Below are positions 24,901 to 34,400 of a DNA stretch of 64,000 nt, one piece after another (position 1 is the first letter of the stretch; each line of letters starts with the position of its first letter). Source of the DNA: Acanthaster planci (lineage: Eukaryota; Echinodermata; Asteroidea; Valvatida; Acanthasteridae). The DNA lies in contig NW_019091409.1 of assembly GCF_001949145.1 (NCBI RefSeq), positions 852,955-916,954 on the forward strand. Reading direction: 5' to 3'. Position numbers and translations under genes: made by a program. The notes below the pieces were generated by a model. The model saw only the letters and a list, made by a program, of their open reading frames with translations, was not told the DNA's origin and searched no databases.

Positions 24901-26064
24901 ATATCTTGATGTACATTCCCCACAGCAACAATAATGGCAGGCACCCCCTGGATGCAAATTTCTGTAGTCCTGGACCGAGTATGATTAGAACTAATAACTA
25001 CTTTCAGTTGCTTCATCGTGACATTTTCTTCGTCTTGGGGCCTTTTCAAATAGGTATACTTATTAGACTCCTCAGATAATCGTTAATTGTTAAACGTATT
25101 AAGGTGTGGGATGTGATTGGACGCTGCATGGTCATCCACAGCGGTAAAGACGATCTGGGCGGAGGTGGAAACCCCAACTCCAAAACTGACGGCAACAGCG
25201 GCCCGGGGTAGGTTGCAGCAAGAGTGAAAGCCTTGACTGGCATCTTTCCTCAGTACTCTCCCTCAGCCCTTTTGCTACACTGGCTGCATGCCAACAGTGT
25301 GCTGTGCAGATGTGACTGATCACTGATGTGCAAGGCTCTATTTGTGCCCCCCCCCAAAAAAAAAACCTGCCAGAGGGCGTATGTCCCCAACTTAGCTTTT
25401 GACCGTGACTGCTGGGCTGCGGTATGCTCAGAATGCAAAGCCCTGTCCAGCAGCAGGCCCACATTGAAACCGCAGGTGCATAATGAATAGAGTGCACATG
25501 TACGTGGGGTATGCACTAATCCTCACACAAAGCCGCGGCTTTCGACGGTTCCCGGGATGAAGGGGTTAAAGATATATTTCCATTTAGAAAATGTTTGTAA
25601 GAATTTCCCTTGTGTATTGGTGTATGCATACCATCATGCACATTCACCATTCTTAAACCAGAGGACAGTGTGGTCCATGCTCAGGTGAAAGTCTATAGTT
25701 GAAAATCATGTACAAAATAAGATGGGGGGGATTCTGCAACATTGAAGCATATACGCACAGCCGAGTATCCACAGACTTTCTGCACTTTCTGTGGTGCGTA
25801 GGCGTGGGCTTGAGTTACTCTGCAGACTTAACGTGTTGTGTAAGTTCTTTGAAATGTTAATATCAAAGTATCATTAAGTCCAGTCACTCGTAATATTTTC
25901 TTTCCTGCAGACTTGCCTGTGGGATCATCGCAAGATCGGCCGGACTGTTTGAAAACACCAAGAAACTATGCCAGTGTGACGGAGTGTCCGTGTGGGACGA
26001 AAGAGATGTTCCATTGGCTGGCCCGAGTCGACAACAGCACGGCCAGAAGCAGAGCCAGTTGTAG
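18904..26064 (+). CDS. CCS: Copper chaperone for superoxide dismutase (complete, 8 coding exons)
   Basis: Delivers Cu(I) to SOD1 and helps form its disulfide in the cytosol. Eight exons join in frame (810 nt, 269 aa; human CCS is 274): 18904-18921, 20799-20871, 21903-22037, 23034-23220, 24251-24311, 24561-24638, 25104-25207, 25911-26064. Domain I (about 6-74) is Atx1-like with the metal site MTCQKC (C15, C18). Domain II (about 78-226) is SOD-like: HEFGD, MHFNP, RHGGP, HNGDLGNV, DDDGRA, VIHSGKDDLG, and disulfide cysteines in DGCNSCG and LACG (C222). Domain III carries the CQC copper-transfer motif (C239, C241). The position equivalent to SOD1 His46 is Asn125, so the SOD-like domain lacks a full copper site, fitting a chaperone rather than an enzyme. 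The start codon has a good context (G at -3 and +4). CCS is divergent from MTR and convergent with KLHDC2. Confidence 0.97.
18952..19448. mobile_element. Inverted-repeat MITE, copy 1 (interrupted)
   Basis: Begins with GTTACGCCCCAACTAT and ends with its reverse complement. Inside are repeated CCCAACTNTAG / CTANAGTTGGG boxes. The core matches copies at 37461-37780 and 43868-44241 in opposite orientation. About 130 bp (about 19278-19412) between the last inner box and the right terminus has no counterpart in the other copies and looks like a later insertion. It sits about 30 bp after CCS exon 1. Confidence 0.75.
19541..19611. repeat. Long hairpin (23-bp arms)
   Basis: CCAGAACTGT then GGGTCCGACGTC on the left pairs with GACGTCGGACCC then ACAGTTCTGG on the right, with one central mismatch and a loop of about 25 nt. 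It lies in CCS intron 1. Confidence 0.8.
19652..19772. repeat. Foldback element with 33-bp arms
   Basis: The left arm starts GCAAACCTA and ends AGCCCAGGTTGGA; the right arm is its reverse complement. The central nine bases of the arms (GGGCCTCCG) are in the same orientation in both arms rather than inverted. CCS intron 1. Confidence 0.75.
20799..20871 (+). CDS. CCS: CCS coding exon 2 (Atx1-like copper site)
   Basis: VEFAVQMTCQKCVDSIQK: MTCxxC Cu(I)-binding loop followed by helix 1 of the ferredoxin-like fold. Acceptor tcacag, donor gttagc, ends in phase 1. Confidence 0.97.
21571..21741. repeat. Two-copy tandem duplication of about 85 bp
   Basis: The unit starting TTGATGGATGGTTGATGG and ending ACCAGATTCTGATTG occurs twice head to tail (21571-21655 and 21656-21741) with a few changes near TTCAAGAGTCCACTG. 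CCS intron 2. Confidence 0.9.
21903..22037 (+). CDS. CCS: CCS coding exon 3 (rest of domain I)
   Basis: Residues 31-75, with LLELLESTGRRAVVKGQG matching human LLEGTGRQAVLKGMG. Acceptor ttctag, donor gtgaga. Confidence 0.96.
22086..22246. mobile_element. Short inverted-repeat element, family B copy 1
   Basis: The left end CCATCACAAGATCAGACAC and right end GTTGGTCTTGTGGC are near-inverse of each other. The whole resembles the copy at 32945-33077. CCS intron 3, just before the assembly gap. Confidence 0.5.
22381..22889. other. Assembly gap (509 N)
   Basis: Unsequenced bases inside CCS intron 3. Exons 3 and 4 on either side join in phase, so no coding exon need be missing. Confidence 0.99.
23034..23220 (+). 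CDS. CCS: CCS coding exon 4 (start of SOD-like domain)
   Basis: Residues 76-137: GVIRMVQL, IEGTVDGLTPGAHGLNIHEF and GDISDGCN. Asn125 replaces the first copper histidine of SOD1 (HVH becomes NIH). Acceptor taccag, donor gtaatg, phase 2 end. Confidence 0.97.
24251..24311 (+). CDS. CCS: CCS coding exon 5 (zinc-loop histidines)
   Basis: SCGMHFNPTNSRHGGPEDNE: keeps the histidines equivalent to SOD1 His63 and His71. Acceptor tatcag, donor gtaaga, ends in phase 0. Confidence 0.97.
24561..24638 (+). CDS. CCS: CCS coding exon 6
   Basis: HNGDLGNVIADDDGRARFRM: equivalents of SOD1 His80 and zinc ligand Asp83. Twenty-six codons, phase 0. Acceptor ctgcag, donor gtcaga. Confidence 0.97.
25104..25207 (+). 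CDS. CCS: CCS coding exon 7
   Basis: VWDVIGRCMVIHSGKDDLGG and GNPNSKTDGNSGPG: Greek-key loop and the equivalent of SOD1 His120. The acceptor is attaag with little pyrimidine, a weak site. Donor gtaggt, phase 2 end. Confidence 0.93.
25911..26064 (+). CDS. CCS: CCS coding exon 8 (CxC copper-transfer motif and stop)
   Basis: LACGIIARSAGLFENTKKL, then CQC (C239, C241) and WDERDVPLAG, matching human ICSCDGLTIWEER. It ends with a Gln-rich tail and TAG. Acceptor ctgcag. Confidence 0.97.
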
Positions 26065-28272
26065 CGCTGTGCAGTGATTGGTGTGCGCACAAATCCCACA
26101 TAAATAAATATTCATATCCCAGCAAATATTCAACAGTGAGAACATTCAAGAGCAATTCGATATTTGAACAGATTGGCTGAAATTACAAAGTATTCTTCCA
26201 AGGAGTATGGATGCAGTAGGAACCAATGAACAATCATGCGAGTCACACGTTGGGGAAATCACTCAAAGTTGTTAGTAAAATGTATCTTTTCACTGACATC
26301 CACCACTAATGGCATTTACCTTCATAATCTCACAGCTTAATGTATGAAACAACACATGTACACAACTTGATTTACGCAAGTTATATAATAAAACGTATGT
26401 GTGAAACATTTTTCTGTTCAGTTTAACTTTGCTTAATATACAGCAGCAGAAAAAAACACCAGAAATCAAGTCGGTGCTTAGAGTATGGCCATTTCACAGA
26501 CCTCAGATTGAGTGTGGGCTAGGTCTGGACCCTTCCAAACTGCACGCACTATGAAAACCTAAACCTTTGACAGGAGAGAAGGAACCCTGCTAGTAGTGTA
26601 AAAGTTCAGACCTAACAAATAAATTCCATTTGATCTAGACCTTGGCAGAAACCAATTCTAGGGAAAAATGACTGAAGGACTGAACCAGCTGATTGAAAAT
26701 TCTGTTTGACATCACTGTGTTCACACTTCAGACAATTAAAGAAACCAGGAAATAGAAATATTTTTATAAATTTTACTAAAAACCCTTGAAATTGCATCTT
26801 TGGGTTTCAATCAACCTGATTTTCATTTTTTTTTGCAATTTTAACCCATATTTTGATGCTTTATTGGTTTTATGCTAATGTTATTTGCATATTCACGAGC
26901 AGAACTATGATGTCATCCAAGGCACTGAATCTCGATGTTGCACCAATTTGTGCACAGAAAATTTCTAGCTATTTTTAACCACTGCTATGGCAGATTTCAT
27001 TTTCTTTGGCAGTTTATTGCTGTGTAAGTATATGGCAATAATCCAGCAAAAATCACTTCCACATAAATGTTCCCAGATAGCAAATTTGGGGTTCACAATT
27101 TGAACATGCAACGTGAACCATGTCTTCCTGGATTTACATCAAAGCAAAAGCGCCCTCACTTGTCCAGAAATGCTTGGTCAATTTTTAATGTTTGAAAAAG
27201 TGCACCGATCAGTTCATGTAACTCAAAAAAGATGTCCAACAGTCTTCATACATGGAAGAAGAGTACAGAAATACACAAAAAGTGATTCTAAGATAAATTC
27301 ATTTCCTGGTTCCTTTAAGCTCCTTTTTGTATATGTTATGTATTATTGATTTGATTAATACTTTTAAAAGAAAATTATGATTGAAAGAAAAAAATTATTT
27401 TGAAACAAAAAGAGTGGATTTCAACACCATGATGCCTGTGCTTGCTAAATTGACTTGAAATCTGCATGATGTATAGATAATATCTGGATTTTGCCACAGA
27501 TACAAAATTCTGTGAGGACAAAACTTGGGAATAAATCTACGAGCAGAAATTTCTCTTCCCGTTACATTGTTCTATTCTCTCTCAGTATGTGGGGCTTACT
27601 CCCTCTACAAATTCCTAGAAGCAAGCAATGAATGCAATGTGAAAAGAAACTAGCTTCTATGTAAGGACATGCGTTCAGAATTTGTACCATAAGGCACATC
27701 TATAAGGTGTAAATAATCTTGGAAATAAATTGGAATACTTTTAAGTGAGAATGACACCTTTTGTTCATTCACTGTCGTTGCAATTGTTTGAAATGATCTT
27801 ATTTCATTGTAATATACAGAAATTGGGAAACTAAGACTCATCAAGTTTCGTAGAGATCAGAACCAGAATATTCCTAGTATGGTGCCATAAATTTGGATTG
27901 AAGTTTTTATACATAATCCTCCACTTATAATGGTGTTAGCAATGATTTCGCTTTTTTAGTCTTAACAGTTGAAAAGTCAACACAGCATTCCAAGACTTGG
28001 CTTTACGTTATGGATTCAAGACTGTACAGGCCAGCAACCATCAATTCACACAGACCTTTCTGTTCCGGCTTTTTTTAGGGACAGAGAACATATCACTGAG
28101 GTTGCTGTACAGTGCTAGATTGTAACAAAGTCAAGGAGGTTCATATATGCTGGGGTAGCACTGGGTAAATCGTCAGTTCATAACCAAATAACCTGCAGTA
28201 ATCTGGCTTATCATACTCTATGCAGAATCTTATCCCAGCATGATGAAATGGTTTGTTGAAGCAACCCCCTCG
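26065..28272. other. Convergent intergenic region between CCS and KLHDC2
   Basis: Holds both 3' UTRs. The AATAAA at 26387 serves CCS. On the minus strand TTTATT at about 27012 is a possible KLHDC2 signal, but none is convincing. No open frame here has a recognisable product. Confidence 0.6.
26387..26392 (+). terminator. CCS: Candidate CCS polyadenylation signal
   Basis: AATAAA lies 323 bp after the CCS stop codon and is the first canonical hexamer noticed downstream apart from the AAATAAATATTC stretch at about 26103. Confidence 0.45.
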
Positions 28273-28438
28273 TCATGAGCTTTTTGGCCGAGCTCTGAGG
28301 TTGTAGCCATGTTTCTTGGCATCCCCCTTTCGACAGCCTCGCAGGAGAAGTTCAATTGTCCTTTGCAGCACAGACGGCAGCGCGTTGAGCTCTTTCTCTA
28401 GCATGGCAATATTTGTAACAATAGCCTCTGAGCACAGC
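28273..28438 (-). CDS. KLHDC2: KLHDC2 coding exon 11 (BC box, CUL2 box, stop)
   Basis: Together with the previous exon gives LKRLCSEAIV (BC box) and LNALPSVLQ (CUL2 box), then a basic tail ending RARPKSS. The tail is longer and more basic than in human KLHDC2 and does not end in the human SGS. Acceptor atacag. Confidence 0.9.
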
Positions 28439-31400
28439 CTGTATATCAAAGAACAGTTGTGTTTAAAACAGCAGTTGTGGATTAGAACACTAAACCTCCT
28501 CCCTCGGAAGCTGAAGAGCGGGGATCTCGGGCTTTCAAATATAGGGTCAATTTTTTTTTTAGGACAAAAGTAGAATTTTGGAGAACAAAGCAAGGATAAA
28601 CGTAGGACTTCTTTAGGCTGTCAGGAAGTTTTTGTTGCTGTCCTTTCGGTAGCATAGTAACCTTACTTGGCATATTCTGTGTGCAAAACACTTCAGCTCT
28701 ATTTTCCAAGCTCCTGAAAGAGCTTCACTACCAGAGATCTGCAATGACCACCAACTCGTGCACCCAAGACATTCCCTGAGTGATTTTCATTTGAACTGTT
28801 CCAGGAGATTACATATGTGGGAGTTGTGGGACAAGTTGGAGTCTCAAGACATGAGAAGGAAAACCAAGAGCAAGATAAGAACTAGGGATAAAGCCAGAAA
28901 TGTGGGAATATTTGCAAGCTTGAGATTTGGACAGTGAAAGTGTGCACAGAGAGACTATCATTGTTTCCTCAATATGAAAATCTGATCAGCTTGGCAGAAT
29001 TTCACTGAACTGGGGATCAACACCGGCCCCGATGCTCAATAAAAATACCCCCCCCCCCGACGGACCTTTTCAGGTTCTTGGGGCTGAAGAAGAATTTGAA
29101 GATCTTGCTGGAGTGGACACTTCTCTCGTAGGGATCCAGGAGGTCATTGCTACATCCTCCAAAGACCACCACTTCCCCTGCATCAACGCCACTCACCGCA
29201 GTGTGCCATATTCTTGAACAGGGAATAAAAAAATGACAAAGCCAGCTTACTGATTGAAGTATTATGGGGGAAAACTCTATCAGAAAAATCGTGTAGGTAT
29301 GTACAAACAAAACAGTGTTCTTTGGGGTCTTATCTCTTGCCAGGTTATGAAATTGTCAGACTTTTTAGAAAGTGTTGGGTTTTTCAAGATGTGGTTCCTG
29401 AACTTCAAGATTTTGGTCTCAACCTTAAGAATCAGGGTCTCAGGTATAAGGAGTCCATTCAACGAGGGCAACGACTTGGGCTCCGTGTTCTTTATCATGG
29501 ACTCAAAGGTTATACTCCAGACCTCATGTGGTACCTTTCCATTTATGAAAATACGTCTTAACTGCCCAGTGAATCCTACGTGCAGGATGCAAAGGTGCGT
29601 GACCTCACCTGAGATCTAACAGCAATGAAATGGCTTTTATGATAACAATGTCACGTTTACACTTCCCACTGTGAAAGTGTACAGAACTTACCTTGTATCT
29701 GAGGGTAAACTATCCTGTTGGTGCCATGTTTTATTTTCCACGTCCAAGACCCACACATCATCTGCGATGGAAGAGAAACATGCCAGTCTCTCGGAAAATT
29801 GGTTTTAAAATTTTAACTGACCTTTGCCCCTACACCACTACCTAGACCTGCCCAGTCAGTTCCATATGGTAAAGCCCCTACCTGAAGTTGGACAATGTCG
29901 GCTGTTTTAATAAGGAAATAATCCATGTTCTCTAATCTGTGAGAGGTCTACAGGAAACCTTACATACTTCATATCTCCCCAGCACATTGTGCACACTTCA
30001 AAGTGAGAGAAATGCAACTGTATTAAACTTAATCATGGACTTAACATTATGTTGTATTGAACAGATCTGAGCCCACTTTTTTTTTTCCATTTCATTTTTG
30101 ACTTTTATTCAGCAAAAAAATTAGCAAATTTAATCAGCAAATTGGTGACAGTGTGTGTTACGTCTTGAGTTGGCAAGACTTTAACATGTTAATCACCTCT
30201 GAAACATCCCAGAGTCAGAGTGACTAACTTTTACACTCTACTTCGAAAGCAAGTGACTTACTCAGTGGCACGCCTTCCGTACTGTAGCCACCATAGACTA
30301 ACAGGTGTCTATCGCTTACGGGGGCCATGCAATGCCAAGAACGTCCCATCGGAATATCACCACTCACTGGGTTTAAGCTGCATGGGGGGAAAGGATTGTT
30401 GTAATTCTCGAGCATTTCTGCCGATGTTTGTACTTTACATTGTGACAGGTTGAAAATGTCTTTATTGCTCATCGAATGCTACCATGTGCACGCCATCTCC
30501 AAAAATGAACTTGCCTTTCAACCCACTGCAAGGTGTCCAGGTTCAAGACGTGGAGGTCATTCATCCGACTGCCCTCAAAACGACCCCCAAACAAGTACCC
30601 TTTATTGCCGATAACAGCAGCAGCATGAGCAGCTCTTGGACATGGTTGATAACCCTGCGAGTGAGGTAAGTGAATACGAAAAAAAGAAGTCTACAAGGAG
30701 GTCTCAGAAGCACGATGGAAAATCTGCCCAGAGTTTCAAACACAAGACTATGCTTCACCCAGCTAGGAGCATTCCTTTCTCACAAAGATGATCACAATCT
30801 GTGCACATTCAGTTGAAAACTGATTGCCCACACTCAATGCCACGCACACACTGGAACCAGTCTGTGCAAACAATATGGCCTTCCTTGGTTACCAGGTTGG
30901 AATCCATATACATGCACGCACTACGACATTCAGTGCTAGGATTAGATGGCGTATATCTGCACTCCACAGAATCAACACTGAAAAGGATATTGCCTGTTAC
31001 ATTGTTACTTATACCTTTATTTGTACATGAGTCCAAGAGTTTTCTGTGATGTTGTACACGACTAAATGGTTGTTCCATCCCCTGGTCTGATTAAAGGAAA
31101 GAGAACAAAATTAACTGATTTGCCTGTGTATGCATTATACTAAAAGAATACATGTTTAAGACCAGCTCAGGAGAATGGAAACGACTAATGTCCGAGCTAG
31201 GAACTTTGCAAAATCCAAACACATGACGTAAACCTGTGGAAAAATTCTGAGCTAGATCAAAATTAGGGCCTCAAAAACTTAGGACATCATGGCCATGTAA
31301 AGCAATGGAAGCAGAAGTCTGGAGCCATTGAAATGAGAGATAGCCGGGAGAGGATTTTGACATTTTTAGGACAGTTGACAGATAAAAATCTCATGAAAAA

Positions 31401-34400
31401 CATCAATTTCGAAAAGATGAATTGTAGTTTTTTGTTTCCGCACTCTTGCTTGATGATACAAAGAGGCTTATCAGAGGCCAAATATTGTCGCTGGCTTCAA
31501 TTACTGTGAAACTGGCAGGAGAAAGTCAAAACTTTAAACAAATTGATGCAGACCAATCTGACGACCAGAATAAGAAGCCATCACAGATACCAAATTTACA
31601 TGCTGATATTATACATACATTAAATGCCTCATCAACTAATTGGGTGTTGTGACTTGCCAATATGCCTGCAATAGGTACTGAAGTAATTGTTCTAGTGATG
31701 GTGCCTCTCTGGATTTAGTTGATAGGGCATGACTACTTTGAAAGTGACCGACCTATGGTATGGATGTTACACTTTTGTGTAGTGCATGATGTCAATTATC
31801 AGTACTTACTGGTGACCAGACGTTTAGAGATGAGAGATCAATTCGCCACTGACCTACTCCATCCATAGTTACATCTTCATTGTCTGGGGGTGGCCCGAAC
31901 CCTCCAAAGAAGACAAGCCTGGGAAGACAGGTCAAGTTTGGTCGGATTTTTAAGTTTGGTGAAGTGATTGCAGGGTTTGCAGCATTTCAGGAGAACAGAA
32001 TTCCCTGACTTTTCCTCAAGGCTTGGGTTCTTCTGGGCTGCAATGTATGGTGCTTACGGCATTTAGCATGGAACTTAACTAGATAATCATGATATGTTAA
32101 AATAAGCTGCACTTCATTGAACGGACGATTGATACTGATGAGATTTTGTCTTTTGGGGTTCTATCAGTAAATGAGCTAGGATTGGGAAAGAGGAGAAAAG
32201 TTTATTTCTTGACAACTTATTTTGAGTTAACACTAAGAGACGGGAGGATCCGCCCCTCCCTCAGCATTTTTTCCAATACTGCTGCAGTGCATTTTTTCCA
32301 GGAGTTGAGCCTTGAGGAGTTTTTAGAGCAACTCTTTGCGGTCATTTTGACATCCTATTTACAAAAATCTAACATACATGTACCATTCTCGTGCAGCATG
32401 CATTGCCCCGAGACGGGTCACCCCAAAAAGGTTTACTTTTTCCACTGCGGTGCTCAATGCACGTGTAGTGGCACACATAAAGCGATGAACTTCAAATGAC
32501 CGTAACAACAATACCATATGTCCAATTGAGTTCAAACATCAAACATTTGTAATGAAAAGGAGAGTCTATACATGCGTGTCAATTTTTAACAAAATCAAGC
32601 GTGGCACAGCCGAGTTCTTGGGGGCAGAATTTCCTCCCCCCTCCCCCGGCTGAATTGGGCCAAAGTAACCCGGCTCTTTTAGGGTTGAAAAAGGAAAGTA
32701 CTCCATTTCACAAGCCATGCTTTTCAGTGGAAAAATGAAGTAATTTTTTTGCAATGTTTTTGTTTCCCTACATTATAACAAATTCACAAGAAATTACTGT
32801 TGACTTAAAACAAAAGAAAAATGGTACACTAGAGTGAACAGAATGAATTTTAGGAAGCTCAGACCAGATGGGGCTGGGGCTAAATATCTGTGAATTTTGA
32901 ATGATGTCAATTTAAAAAAGTCTTCACATGTGCTGTAATTGCAACCATCACAAGACCAGACACAAGACTGGTCACAGCAACAGTGTGAGCAGTGGCACAG
33001 GGGAGCTTTCGTTGCAGTTAAGTCAATAGCTTGTGACTTGAATTAAGACTGGAGGTCTTGTGTTGGTCTGGTGATGGTCCTGAGAGCTCTTGGCTGAAAT
33101 AGTGGTCTTCACAATGCAAGGGTTCACTTACTTGTCTCTATATGGCCAGCATGCTACCTTGTCTCTGGGTGAGGGCGCTTTTCCATTTGGCTTGAGGTGC
33201 ATCCAAACTTTGGTCTTTAAATCTAATCTGTAGAGCTACAGAGAAAAGCAATGTGCAACACTGAACACAACTAGGCCAAAACTGCAATTGGAAATAATAC
33301 AGGAAATTTGGCTGACATCTGAATGGCTGTTTCTTTTCAGGGAAACAGTTTCCTTTCTAACGGGGGTTTTCAAAGACAAGAAATTTGTTCCAAATTTCCT
33401 AAACTGACTTGCCTTGTTGGAATTACCATCAGCACTGTAGCCACCGAAGACGTACATGTGTCTGCCAATACAAGCAGCACAGCTCCCTGACATGCCTGGT
33501 GGGCTTTTGCGGGTAGACCAGACATCCCTGAAAGGAGAGTAAGAAGTCTAACCTTAGGGGAAAAATTACACATAGAGTGGCTGGTACTCAGAAAATGTTG
33601 GAAAGCATTTGTAGCGGTCAATGTAATGCCACAGCATCACACACAGGTACTGTTCCTGCTAAGATTTGGAAATGACCGGAGCTGAAGTACAATGTGATAA
33701 CGTTACAGAGTTTTACAGTTAATCGAACTTCTATATGATGCCACAACTGAGTACAAAGGTTGTGCATTGTCTGATTCCCCATTCTAAAAGTGTATCCCAT
33801 TTATTAGCAAGCTCCAATGTACTGGTATTTTCACACCAGTTGAAACAGACTGAATTTGGATCTGTTTCATTTGCCTTTGATTTTCTCTGTGTAGGGGCAC
33901 TTCCAGTGCCGGATTGTAGAGGGTCAATGATGTCTTATAAAGTAGACAGACATATATGATGCCAAAGCGCCATTTTTTTTCATCATAGAGGAAGGACACA
34001 GGAGGAGTTGCAACTTAGGCACTTCAAAGTGTTCAATGATGGCCGCCGCCGAGTCAGACGAATAATAGAAAACATTCCAAAATGCCTGATCACTGCCTGC
34101 TTCTCAGCCGGACAAGCGGGGCCAGGAATATCCTAGCAATGCTTGTAGTTTTTTGCTTGCAATTAAATACAAATTATCGCTGTGACCAGGAAATAGAAAG
34201 AGAAAAATCCCTGATGTGAGACCTACTTTTGCCATCGTAAATAAACTTTTTAAATTTTGATAAACTGTTCCATTATCCATGCAAAGTTTGTAATTTTATT
34301 CTCCTCCGTCCAATACATCAGTGTTCAAAGACTTGGTGCGCATTTGGCTAAGACTGGCCAACAAAATGTTCACTACTTCTGGAAAGCTTAGTTTATTAGG

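Noticed and set aside
34036-34068. ATGATGGCCGCCGCCGAGTC start-like sequence on the plus strand
   Set aside because: Looks like a good start context but stops after nine codons with no donor; it lies inside KLHDC2 intron 2 on the opposite strand.
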